DNA from: DASVAL01 sp035649575
GTDB taxonomy: Bacteria; Planctomycetota; UBA1135; UBA2386
Reading direction: 5' to 3'
Length of the DNA: 10,756 bases
NCBI GenBank assembly: GCA_035649575.1
Contig: DASRJH010000166.1
Location: 1-10,756 of the forward strand
The notes under the pieces are model-generated. The model was not told the origin of the DNA, did no database searches, and worked only from the letters and a program-made list of their open reading frames with translations. Position numbers and translations under genes: made by a program. How positions within the stretch are numbered: the stretch's first letter is position 1; the number at the start of each line of letters is the position of its first letter. Shown here in pieces: positions 1-7,479 of this stretch.

Positions 1-1327
1 CCATGTTCGTCAGCGTCGCGCGCTCGTCGAGCGGCAGCGCGAGCACGCCGGGGCCGCCGAACTCGAGCACCTTGCCGATGCCGCGCCCGCTCTTGAAGAA
101 CGCGTGCGACAACAGCTTCAGCATGACGTCCTTCGCGCACACGCCTTTTCGCATCGCGCCCGACAGGTTCACGCGCGCGGTCTCGGGCACGCGCACGCGC
201 ACGTCCTTCGTGAACCAAGAGTTCGCCATGTCGGTCGAGCCGACGCCGAACGCGAAGCAACCGATCGCGCCCGCCATGCAGGTGTGGCTGTCGCTGCCGA
301 TCACGAGCTGGCCCGGCTCGGCGATGTCCTCGATCACGATGTTGTGGCAGATGCCTTCGCTGCCGACGAGGTTGCCGCCGCGGTGGACCTCGCCGTAGAG
401 CTTCACGCCGTGTTTCTTCGTGAACGCCTCCTGCACGGTCGCGAGCGACGCGGCCTGCTGCTTCAGGCCCATCTTGACGTGCGCCTCGGGCATGATGCGG
501 TCGAGGAACGTCAGGTGGTCGCGGAACGCGTAGACCGACTCGGGATCGGTGACCTTCGCGTCGGCGCCGAGCCCCATCTTGAACAACGCCTCGGCCATCG
601 GCGTCACGTATTCGTGCGAGAACCGCACGTCGGTGCGCACGAACAGCGCGTCGCCCGGCGCCACGGCGGGGATGCCGAGCCGGCCCGTCCTCGCATCGGC
701 GATCGCGCGCTGGCTGATGATCTTCTCGCAGAGCGTCATCGCCCGAGCCTTGGTCGTCACCGCCGGTGGCACGGTCGCGCCGCGCAGACGCGCCTGGTTG
801 TAGGCGAACAAACCGCCGTGGCGCACGACCTCGGCCGCGATCGGATCGAGACCCTTCGTGAACTCCTCGATCGGGATCGCCTCGCCGCGTTCGATGCGCG
901 GCAGCAGCGAGAAGTCCGTCGACGTCAACAGACCGATGTTCTGGCAGTTCTGGCTGTAGATCTTCTCGATGTTCTTCGCGATCACGAGCTTGATGCCCGC
1001 CTTCAATTCGCTGTACGGGGCGGTCTCGCGCGAGCTGCCGCAGCCCTTGGACACGCCGCTCACGATCACGGAGAACCCGCCGTTCTTGATCGCGTCCTGC
1101 TTCACGTTGCCGCCGCGCAGGCCGACGAGGCAGTAGCGCGCGAGCGTCTCGTCGTAGTAGTAGCAGACCCAACCGGGTGTCAGCTCGTCGGTCGAGATGT
1201 TGTCGATCAGCTTGCGCTTCTCGTCCCAGGTCAGCGTGACCGCGCCCGCGAGCTGCTGCATCAGCAGCTCCTGGTCCTCGGTCAGGTGGAGCACGCGGCC
1301 TTCGAACTTCAGGGCTTTCGTCATCAT
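1..1327 (-). CDS. Aconitase/3-isopropylmalate dehydratase-family enzyme, swivel domain first (partial, C-terminus off window)
   Basis: Reading the minus strand from tandem ATGs at 1327 and 1324 gives an uninterrupted frame to the window edge (442 residues visible, 3' end missing). The N-terminal part is a LeuD/aconitase swivel domain: GCGSSRE at residues 95-101 and QNCQN at 126-130. A catalytic LeuC-like domain follows, with a conserved HRGGN near 315, GSDSHT at 344-349 and GVGSTD at 361-366. The family isomerises hydroxy-acids such as citrate/isocitrate or isopropylmalate using a [4Fe-4S] cluster; the cluster cysteines would lie beyond the edge. Swivel-before-catalytic order is the reverse of AcnA and resembles AcnB, but the AcnB HEAT-like N-terminus is absent and the motifs look more LeuD/LeuC-like. 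Proximity to citrate synthase favours a TCA-cycle role (inference); leucine biosynthesis is the alternative. The gene follows the thiolase by 30 bp, probably as an operon. No well-spaced ribosome-binding site is visible; a GAGGAAG lies too far upstream. Confidence 0.9.
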   Translation of the reverse strand, partial: MMTKALKFEGRVLHLTEDQELLMQQLAGAVTLTWDEKRKLIDNISTDELTPGWVCYYYDETLARYCLVGLRGGNVKQDAIKNGGFSVIVSGVSKGCGSSRETAPYSELKAGIKLVIAKNIEKIYSQNCQNIGLLTSTDFSLLPRIERGEAIPIEEFTKGLDPIAAEVVRHGGLFAYNQARLRGATVPPAVTTKARAMTLCEKIISQRAIADARTGRLGIPAVAPGDALFVRTDVRFSHEYVTPMAEALFKMGLGADAKVTDPESVYAFRDHLTFLDRIMPEAHVKMGLKQQAASLATVQEAFTKKHGVKLYGEVHRGGNLVGSEGICHNIVIEDIAEPGQLVIGSDSHTCMAGAIGCFAFGVGSTDMANSWFTKDVRVRVPETARVNLSGAMRKGVCAKDVMLKLLSHAFFKSGRGIGKVLEFGGPGVLALPLDERATLTNM

Positions 1328-1357
1328 CGGTGTGCTGTATCGGTGTGTCTCTTCCTC

Positions 1358-2569
1358 TCAGATGCGCTCGAGGATCATCGCGATGCCCTGGCCGCCGCCG
1401 ATGCAGGCCGAGGCGCAGCCGAGCGCCTTGCCACCCTGCTCCATCTCGCGCACGAGCGTCAACAGGAGCCGCGCTCCCGTCGCGCCGAGCGGGTGGCCGA
1501 GCGCGATCGCGCCGCCGTTCACGTTGCACTTCTTGCGGTCGAGCTTCAGCTCCTTCTCGCAGCCGAGGTATTGCGCCGAGAACGCCTCGTTGATCTCGAT
1601 CAGGTCGAGGTCGCCGACCTGGAGACCGGCCTTCTTGCAGGCTTGTTGGATCGCGGGCACGGGGCCGAGGCCCATCAGCTCGGGCGGCACGCCCGCGATG
1701 CCCCACGAACGGATGCGAGCCTTCGGCTTGAGACCCAGCTCCTTCGCGCGCTGCGCCGTCGTCACGACGAGCATCGCGGCCCCATCGACGATCCCCGACG
1801 CGTTGCCGGCCGTCACGGTGCCGTCCTTGCCGAACGCCGGGCGCAACCCCGCGAGCGCCTCGAGCGACGTCTCGGGCTTGATGTGGTCGTCCTTGTCGAC
1901 GACGACTTCCTTCTTGCCGAGCTGGATCGTGAGCGGCGCGATCTCGGCCGCGAACTTGCCGGCTTTCACGGCCGCCGCCCCGAGCTGGTGGCTGCGCAGC
2001 GCGTATTCGTCCTGTTCCTGGCGCGAGATCGTCAGCTTCTTCGCGACGTTCTCGGCGGTCTGCGCCATGAAGAACTTGCAGAACGGATCGTAGAGCGCCG
2101 CGAACAGCAGGTCCTCGATCTTCGGTTCGGCGCCGAAGCGGAACCCCTCGCGCGCGCCGCGGATCACGTGCGGCACCTGGCTCATGTTCTCCATGCCACC
2201 CGCGAGGCAGAGCTGGGCCTCGCCCGCGATGATCGTGTGCGCGGCCGAGACCACGGCCTGGATGCCGGAGCCGCACAGGCGGTTCACGGTCAGCGCGGGC
2301 TTCTCGATCGGGACGCCGGACTTGAGAGCCACGTGACGCGCCCCGTAGATCGCGTCACTGCTGCTCTGCGCGGCGTTGCCGACGAACGTCTCGTCGACCA
2401 TCGACGGCTGCACGCCGGTTCGCTGCAAGGCTGCCTTCGCGGCATGGGTCGCGAGGTCGATCGCACTGACGTCCTTGAACTTGCCGAAGCCGGGCGTGCC
2501 CGAGTATTCCGCCATGGCGGTGCGCGCACCGCCCACGATCACGAGTTCTGGTCGCATTGCCCAGAGCAT
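1358..2569 (-). CDS. Thiolase (probable acetyl-CoA C-acetyltransferase)
   Basis: This 403-residue cytoplasmic enzyme has the usual thiolase length. Thiolases condense two acyl-CoA molecules (acetoacetyl-CoA formation) or run in reverse as the last step of beta-oxidation. All catalytic signatures are visible: the nucleophilic cysteine in VNRLCGSGIQ (C99), the histidine in GGAIALGHPLGATG (H359) and the second cysteine in CIGGGQG (C389), plus the NEAF motif. The N-terminus VIVGGARTAM is also typical. The ATG at 2569 is chosen because AAGGGGG (2578-2584) sits 8 nt upstream; ATG 2557 would start closer to the conserved fold, and the frame is also open to an ATG at 2593. The aconitase-family gene follows on the same strand and in the same reading frame. 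Substrate chain length cannot be read from sequence, so a biosynthetic acetyl-CoA acetyltransferase or a broader 3-ketoacyl-CoA thiolase are both possible. Confidence 0.95.
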   Translation of the reverse strand: MLWAMRPELVIVGGARTAMAEYSGTPGFGKFKDVSAIDLATHAAKAALQRTGVQPSMVDETFVGNAAQSSSDAIYGARHVALKSGVPIEKPALTVNRLCGSGIQAVVSAAHTIIAGEAQLCLAGGMENMSQVPHVIRGAREGFRFGAEPKIEDLLFAALYDPFCKFFMAQTAENVAKKLTISRQEQDEYALRSHQLGAAAVKAGKFAAEIAPLTIQLGKKEVVVDKDDHIKPETSLEALAGLRPAFGKDGTVTAGNASGIVDGAAMLVVTTAQRAKELGLKPKARIRSWGIAGVPPELMGLGPVPAIQQACKKAGLQVGDLDLIEINEAFSAQYLGCEKELKLDRKKCNVNGGAIALGHPLGATGARLLLTLVREMEQGGKALGCASACIGGGQGIAMILERI

Positions 2570-2577
2570 CGAACAAG

Positions 2578-2594
2578 CCCCCTTGCTGCGCAAG
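2578..2594 (-). promoter_or_regulatory. Shine-Dalgarno of the thiolase gene, overlapped by a small hairpin
   Basis: On the minus strand CTTGC-GCA-GCAAG (2582-2594) can form a 5-bp stem with a 3-nt loop, and its 3' arm runs straight into AAGGGGG (2578-2584), the Shine-Dalgarno-like run 8 nt before the ATG at 2569. The SD supports this start codon. Whether the hairpin matters for translation is unknown; in GC-rich DNA such short stems occur by chance. Confidence 0.4.
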
Positions 2595-2671
2595 TTCGGG
2601 GTTGCAAGAGACGACGCAGCGAGGCGGCCGGCTGTCGCGCTGCGCGGCCCGCCGCTCTAGCATCTGCCGGC

Positions 2672-3487
2672 ATGTGCAAGCCACTGCATCGGCTGTTCGT
2701 CTGTCTGATGGCCCTGCTGCCCACGGCGTGCGCCAACCTGAACTTCTACAGCGACGAGCAACTCGAGCCCCTGAGCCTGCAGGCGTACGAGGAAGCGTGC
2801 AAGGAGCACCCCCCGATCACCTCGGGACCTCAGTACGAGATGGTGCAGCGCGTCGCGAAGCGCATCGCCGCGGCGTGCGAAGAGGACTTCCACTGGGAGG
2901 CCAAGCTGCTGAAGGCGGACGACACACCGAACGCGTTCTGTCTGCCGAATGGCCGCATCGCGATCTACACGGGCATCCTGCCGATCACGCAGAGCGAAGA
3001 CGGTCTCGCGATCGTCATGGGCCACGAAGTCGCGCACGCCGTGCTTCGGCACGGCGGCAAGCGCATGACGCAGGGCACGCTCACGAGCGTGGGCCTCGCG
3101 GCCGTCGAAGCCGGCCTCGGCCTGTCGGAGATGGGCCCTGACGCGAAGGCCGGCGTGATGGCGGCACTCGGCGTAGGTGCCCAGGTCGGCGTGCTGCTGC
3201 CCTACAGCCGCGACAACGAGACCGAAGCCGACATCGAAGGGCTGCGTTACGCGATCCGCGCGGGCTACAAACCCGAGGAGGCACCGAGGCTGTGGGACCG
3301 CATGGCGAAGCTCAGCGGCAGCGGCACGCCGAAATGGCTCAGCACACACCCGCCATCGGAGGAGCGGTCGCAGAAGCTGCGCGAGATGATCCCGGTGCTC
3401 AAGGAGCAGGAGAAGAACTGGAAGCCGAAACCGCCGCCCGCTGGCGCTCCGACGAAGCAGGTCGATCCCGGCGCGATCAAGAAGTGA
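2672..3487 (+). CDS. M48-family zinc metalloprotease, probable lipoprotein (BepA/LoiP/Oma1-like)
   Basis: This 271-residue protein begins with a signal sequence (residues 1-19, hydrophobic core L8-L16) ending in PTAC at 17-20. C20 is the probable lipidated cysteine, although proline at -3 is atypical. The zinc site is complete for the M48 clan: HEVAH at 118-122 (two histidines and the catalytic glutamate), a downstream glutamate in NETEAD (E183) preceded by the usual SR pair, and STHPPSEER around H226, as in BepA-type proteases. Such proteins work at the envelope in outer-membrane protein quality control. The C-terminus is a Lys/Pro-rich tail (about 247-271). The much longer open frame upstream is antisense to the thiolase and aconitase genes and is rejected; ATG 2672 starts directly at the signal peptide, without a clear Shine-Dalgarno. 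The gene diverges from the thiolase (102-bp gap) and converges on gltA (9-bp gap). Confidence 0.93.
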   Translation: MCKPLHRLFVCLMALLPTACANLNFYSDEQLEPLSLQAYEEACKEHPPITSGPQYEMVQRVAKRIAAACEEDFHWEAKLLKADDTPNAFCLPNGRIAIYTGILPITQSEDGLAIVMGHEVAHAVLRHGGKRMTQGTLTSVGLAAVEAGLGLSEMGPDAKAGVMAALGVGAQVGVLLPYSRDNETEADIEGLRYAIRAGYKPEEAPRLWDRMAKLSGSGTPKWLSTHPPSEERSQKLREMIPVLKEQEKNWKPKPPPAGAPTKQVDPGAIKK

Positions 3488-3496
3488 TCAGAACAC

Positions 3497-4795
3497 TCAG
3501 CGCTCTTCGACCTTCTTGTAGCTGCGCGGCGTGGCCCCCATGAAGATCTGCCGCGGCCTCGTGATGCGCGCTTCGGGGTCCGACTGGTACTCGAGCCACT
3601 GCGCGATCCAGCCCGGCATGCGGCCGATCGCGAACAACACCGTGAACAGCTCCACGGGCACGCCGAGCGCCTTGTAGATGATGCCCGAGTAGAAGTCGAC
3701 GTTCGGATACAGCTTGCGCTCGATGAAGTAGTTGTCGCTCAGCGCGATCTGTTCGAGCTCGAGCGCGATGTCGAGCAGCGGATCCTTGCGCCCGAGCTCG
3801 CCGAGCACGCTGTAGCACGCCTGCTTGAGGATCAGCGCGCGCGGATCGTAGTTCTTGTAGACGCGGTGACCGAACCCCATCAGCCGCACGCCGCTGTCCT
3901 TCTTCTTCGCGAGCTCCATGAACTCGCGGGCCGTCCGCTTCCCGTCGCGGATCGAGATCAGCATCTCGATCACGGCCTGGTTGGCGCCGCCGTGCAGCGG
4001 CCCCCACAGCGCCGAGATGCCTGCCGACACGCTCGCGAACAGGTTCGCGCCCGAGCTGCCCACCGTGCGCACCGTGCTGGTCGAGCAGTTCTGTTCGTGG
4101 TCCGCGTGCAGGATCAGCAGCAGGTCGAGCGCGCGCGCCATGACAGGGTTCGGCTCGTATGGCTCGCACGGCGTCGCGAACATCATGTAGAGCAGGTTGC
4201 CCGCGAACGAGAGGTCGTTGCGCGGATACATGGACGGCTGGCCGATGCTGTGCTTGTACGAGTAGGCCGCGATCGTCGGCATCTTCGCGAGCAGGCGCAC
4301 CGCGTCGATCCAGTTCTGCTCGCGCGTGTTCGGCGATGCCTTGTGATAGAACGTCGAGAGCGCCCCCACCGCGGCGGCGCAGACCGCCATCGGGTGCCCG
4401 GCCTTCGGCAGGCTCGCGAACAGCCGCTTCAGGTCCTCGTGCAGCATCGTGTGGTAGGTGACCTCCTGCGTGAACTGCGCGAGCTGCGCGGCACTGGGCA
4501 GCTGCTGGTGCAACAAGAGCCACATGACCTCGACGAAGTGGCTGCTGCTCGCCAGCTCTTCGATCGGGTAGCCCGCGTAGCGCAGGATGCCCTGCTCGCC
4601 GTCGAGGAACGTGATCTTCGACAGACACGCACCCGTGTTGCCGAGCCCGGGGTCGTAGGTGATGGCACCGGTCTTCGCGCGCAGTTGACGGATGTCGATG
4701 GCCACCTCGCCCTCGGTGCCGACCATCACGGGCAGGTCGATCTCGTGTTCACCGAGCGTGAGTTTCGCGATCTTCGGAATGGTCTCGTTGGTCAT
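3497..4795 (-). CDS. gltA: Citrate synthase, type I (GltA)
   Basis: A 432-residue citrate synthase, condensing acetyl-CoA with oxaloacetate in the first TCA-cycle step. It is close to E. coli GltA over its whole length. Catalytic residues align by eye: H268 in WGPLHGGAN, H310 in FGHRVYKNYDPRA and D367 in LYPNVDFYSG, with H233 in ILHADHEQNCSTS as an oxaloacetate ligand. The N-terminal beta region (LTLGEHEIDLP...GTEG) is characteristic of the larger type I, usually hexameric, enzymes. C210 in TPCEPYEPNP corresponds to E. coli Cys206 near the NADH-inhibition site, so allosteric NADH control is possible (inference). The start at 4795 matches family N-termini; the frame stays open upstream (ATG at 4852) but that extension looks non-coding. 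No clear Shine-Dalgarno precedes 4795. The gene converges with the M48 protease. Confidence 0.97.
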   Translation of the reverse strand: MTNETIPKIAKLTLGEHEIDLPVMVGTEGEVAIDIRQLRAKTGAITYDPGLGNTGACLSKITFLDGEQGILRYAGYPIEELASSSHFVEVMWLLLHQQLPSAAQLAQFTQEVTYHTMLHEDLKRLFASLPKAGHPMAVCAAAVGALSTFYHKASPNTREQNWIDAVRLLAKMPTIAAYSYKHSIGQPSMYPRNDLSFAGNLLYMMFATPCEPYEPNPVMARALDLLLILHADHEQNCSTSTVRTVGSSGANLFASVSAGISALWGPLHGGANQAVIEMLISIRDGKRTAREFMELAKKKDSGVRLMGFGHRVYKNYDPRALILKQACYSVLGELGRKDPLLDIALELEQIALSDNYFIERKLYPNVDFYSGIIYKALGVPVELFTVLFAIGRMPGWIAQWLEYQSDPEARITRPRQIFMGATPRSYKKVEER

Positions 4796-4837
4796 CGCAG
4801 CAGCAGCACCAGCATCGTTTGGGGGTCGGGGCGTGAG

Positions 4838-4866
4838 AGTATGCCTTGACATGGCTCGTGGATCAA
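4838..4866 (-). promoter_or_regulatory. Candidate sigma-70-type promoter for gltA
   Basis: On the minus strand TTGATC (4861-4866) and CATACT (4838-4843) are separated by exactly 17 bp. Each matches the -35 TTGACA and -10 TATAAT consensus at four of six positions. Transcription would start near 4831, giving a leader of roughly 36 nt before the ATG at 4795. This A/T-richer patch stands out in GC-rich DNA, but the match is by eye only. Confidence 0.35.
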
Positions 4867-5080
4867 AAGACACGCTTGGGACGGGCCGTGGAGGTCGGGG
4901 GGGCCCTTGGGAAACCGAAGGAAGCACGGCGACTCGTTTGCCGAGCCTGACTGTCCCTGCCTGCTTCCACGGCTGACCGCTTCCAGACCCTGACTGCTCT
5001 CCAGGCTGAGGCTCCTGCACCTGCGGCGGCGCCCCGCGACCCGCTGTGCAGGCTCGTATCCCTTCGGCAGTATGGCAGGT

Positions 5081-5103
5081 GCCCGCCGTGCCGCGGCGCG
5101 GGC
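5081..5103 (-). terminator. GC-rich hairpin after the beta-lactamase/VanX gene
   Basis: GCCCGC (5081-5086) and GCGGGC (5098-5103) form a perfect 6-bp stem with an 11-nt loop, 5 bp past the stop codon at 5109. The loop itself contains a short GC palindrome. There is no T-run after it on the minus strand, so a classic intrinsic terminator is not supported. It may protect the mRNA 3' end or be chance. Confidence 0.25.
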
Positions 5104-5108
5104 GTGCC

Positions 5109-7415
5109 TCATCGCCCGAGTGGCACGTTGCCGACCGGGTAGCGGCGCCACTCCGCGTAGTCGAAGTGCCACCATTCGTGTTCGTAGACAGTGAAGCCCT
5201 GCGCCTCCATGGCACGCCGCAGCACCTCGCGACAGTGGCGCTGCCGCGACGTCCCACCCGGGTAGTCGGGGTAAGCACGCGGCGTGAACTCGTCGAACCC
5301 GCTCGGCATCGCCACCACGGCGCCGGTCGCGAGGTCGTAGAGCGTCAGGTCGACGGCGCAACCGCGGTTGTGACGCGACCCCTGGCTCGGGTCGGCGACG
5401 AAGTGGCGCAGCTCCTTCGGCGTCGCTTCGAAGAAAACCTTCGTCACGGACCACGGCCGATACGCATCGAACACGCAGAGGCCGAGACCTTTCGCCGCGA
5501 GGGCCCGGTGCACTCGCACGAGCGCCTCGGCGGCCGGACGTTGCAGCTTCGCGACGGCGGCCGGATACACCGCAGTGCCGAGGAAGTTGTCGGCCGTCGC
5601 GTAGCGCACGTCGAGCTTCAGCGTCGGGTCGAGCGACGACAGCTCCACGAGATCGAACGGCTGCAGACCGGCTGGCTGGACCGGTGGTGCCGACCTCGCC
5701 GCCTCGGCGCGCAACTCGTCGATCGGCCGCAGCGGCGCGATGCGGAAGCCGCCGGGCACCGGATCCGGGCGCCGCGGGAAGCGCGCGCCGCCGACCACGG
5801 CCGCCACCACCGACCCGTTCGCGTCGCGTTCGAACACGAGCCCATCGCCGCCATACATGCCCGGCAGAAACACGTATCGATCGCGGCCGACGCGTTCGGG
5901 CAGGTCGCGCACGACCCACTCGATCAACACGCCGAGCCGGCCCTGATCCTCGTAGACGACCAGCACGTTGTGGTCCCAGCCATACTCGCCGAGCAGCGGC
6001 AGCAGTTCGGCCGGCGCCTCCGCCGGCATGCCATCGTCGCGCACGTATTCCTCCTCGCCGTCGCTCAATCGCCCGTTGCCCAGCTCGCGCAGGCAGCGGC
6101 CCCCTACAGAGAGCACGTCATCACTCACGAACGCGCCGTCGGCCGCGAGCCGCAGACGCGTGCGCAAGCCGATGTTCGGGTCGTAGTAGAGATCGCCGCC
6201 GCGTTCACTGAGCTCGACCCAGTTCTCGCCGACGCGCCAGTGACCCTGCAGGGCCCGGGCCCGCGCGACGCCGAGTGGCACCGGATGGTTCGGCGCCGGC
6301 AGCGACTCACCGCGCCGGTTCGCCAGCGCAGCGCGCAGCGCGCGATCGGCGATCGCCTCGGCGACTTTGTTCGCGAAGTCCTTCGTCAGCACGACCGCGA
6401 CGGCCAGCCCCTGGTCGGGCAGCGCCTCGAGCTCCGAAGCGAACCCGTAGACCGCGCCATTGTGCCCCACCTGCAGGTGCCCCTCGCACTGCCGCACGAA
6501 GAACCCGAGACCACAGCCGCGACCGTCCGGCGACAGCTGCCACATCGACGCGAGCGTCGCCGGCTGCAACACGCGCTCGGTCGAGTCGGGCATCCAGCTC
6601 GCCGCGAACTTCACGAGGTCGAGTGTGGTGCTGCGCAGGTTCGCAGCAGGACCGTAGCCGAACGCGAAGTCCGGAGTCGGGATCGCGCGGCCATCGTAGG
6701 TCCACATCACGCCCTTCGCCTGGCGTGCGAGGAGTTCCGGGCGCGGTGCGAAGTCGCTGTCCTCGAGTCCGAGCGGTTGCAGCACGAGCTCGCGCACGGC
6801 CTGCTCGAACGGCTTGCCCGTGACGGTTGCGACCACGAGCCCGAGCACTCCGACCGCGGGATTGCTGTATTTGAAGGTCGTGCCCGGCGCGTGCACGAGC
6901 GTCGTGCTGCCGAGGCTGTCGACGGTCGCTGCGAGCGTCGGTTCGCACGGATCGAAGTAGTGCCCGACCGGCGACTCGCGCACGATGCCCGCGCGATGGC
7001 CGAGCAGCGCGCGCAGCGTGATCTCGCCGCCGAACGGGTTGTGCGGCGCGAACGCGGGCAGGTAACGCTGCACCGGCGCATCGAGGTCGAGGCGTCCCTG
7101 TTCGACCAGCACCATGACCGCGGTCGCGGTGAACAGCTTGCTGATCGAGGCTACGCGGTGCACGGCATCGTACGGCATCGCGGTGCCTTCGCCGCGCCAT
7201 TGGCCGTAGCCCTCCGCCCAGCACGCCTGCCGGCCCGTCGCCGGGTCGATGTCGATCACGGCGACGCAGGCGCCGGGGATCTGCATCTGCTCGAGGTAAC
7301 GCGTCACGAACGGCCCGATGTCGGCCGCGATGCGCGCGAGTCCGGGAGTGGCCGGTCGTGGTGGTACCGCACACCCGACACCGAGCAGGAAGAGCAGACG
7401 AAGGCTGGCCCGCAT
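5109..7415 (-). CDS. Fused serine beta-lactamase/DD-peptidase-like and VanX-type D-Ala-D-Ala dipeptidase, predicted lipoprotein
   Basis: This 768-residue protein begins with a short signal sequence (MRASLRLLFLLGVGC), C15 being the probable lipidation site; glycine at -3 makes this a weak lipobox. Residues about 30-360 form a class C beta-lactamase-like domain with SISK (nucleophile S90, K93), YSN (183-185) and HNG (318-320, in the KTG position). Residues about 385-560 look like two small beta-rich domains, as often follow such hydrolases. Residues about 585-768 are an M15D dipeptidase: DAYRPW with R653, SRHNRGCAVD with zinc ligands H682 and D689, and EWWH with catalytic E747 and zinc ligand H750, as in VanX. 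VanX-type enzymes cleave D-Ala-D-Ala. The first domain could be a DD-carboxypeptidase, beta-lactamase or esterase. The role is probably peptidoglycan-peptide turnover outside the cytoplasm (inference); glycopeptide resistance is not shown. The gene lies 64 bp downstream of the sigma-factor fusion on the same strand. Confidence 0.92.
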   Translation of the reverse strand: MRASLRLLFLLGVGCAVPPRPATPGLARIAADIGPFVTRYLEQMQIPGACVAVIDIDPATGRQACWAEGYGQWRGEGTAMPYDAVHRVASISKLFTATAVMVLVEQGRLDLDAPVQRYLPAFAPHNPFGGEITLRALLGHRAGIVRESPVGHYFDPCEPTLAATVDSLGSTTLVHAPGTTFKYSNPAVGVLGLVVATVTGKPFEQAVRELVLQPLGLEDSDFAPRPELLARQAKGVMWTYDGRAIPTPDFAFGYGPAANLRSTTLDLVKFAASWMPDSTERVLQPATLASMWQLSPDGRGCGLGFFVRQCEGHLQVGHNGAVYGFASELEALPDQGLAVAVVLTKDFANKVAEAIADRALRAALANRRGESLPAPNHPVPLGVARARALQGHWRVGENWVELSERGGDLYYDPNIGLRTRLRLAADGAFVSDDVLSVGGRCLRELGNGRLSDGEEEYVRDDGMPAEAPAELLPLLGEYGWDHNVLVVYEDQGRLGVLIEWVVRDLPERVGRDRYVFLPGMYGGDGLVFERDANGSVVAAVVGGARFPRRPDPVPGGFRIAPLRPIDELRAEAARSAPPVQPAGLQPFDLVELSSLDPTLKLDVRYATADNFLGTAVYPAAVAKLQRPAAEALVRVHRALAAKGLGLCVFDAYRPWSVTKVFFEATPKELRHFVADPSQGSRHNRGCAVDLTLYDLATGAVVAMPSGFDEFTPRAYPDYPGGTSRQRHCREVLRRAMEAQGFTVYEHEWWHFDYAEWRRYPVGNVPLGR

Positions 7416-7479
7416 GGGCGCGCAGTGTGCCCGTCGCCGTCCTTGCCTGCCAGTGACGAGCGGCCGACACAGCGCGTCG

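Larger units (their letters stand above)
4796..5108. other. Intergenic region between gltA and the beta-lactamase/VanX gene
   Basis: This 313-bp stretch has no frame with recognisable protein similarity. It contains a candidate gltA promoter (4838-4866), a GC-rich hairpin beside the end of the upstream gene (5081-5103) and a CT-rich patch (about 4944-5020) in which CCTGACTG-like octamers recur around 4946 and 4989. The patch looks like a degenerate low-complexity stretch rather than a defined operator. Open frames crossing the region are upstream extensions or antisense shadows of flanking genes. Confidence 0.6.

Noticed and set aside
104..2671. Very long plus-strand open frame leading in frame into the M48 protease gene.
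   Set aside because: It is antisense to the thiolase and aconitase genes, both fully supported by catalytic motifs. Its translation is Arg/His/Asp/Leu-rich with no recognisable domain. High GC content removes stops from the mirror frame. The protease signal peptide marks the real start at 2672.
5109..7415. VanX-type domain as evidence for a glycopeptide-resistance cluster.
   Set aside because: No vanH, vanA-type ligase or VanRS-type two-component genes are nearby, and the protein appears exported, so resistance is not supported.
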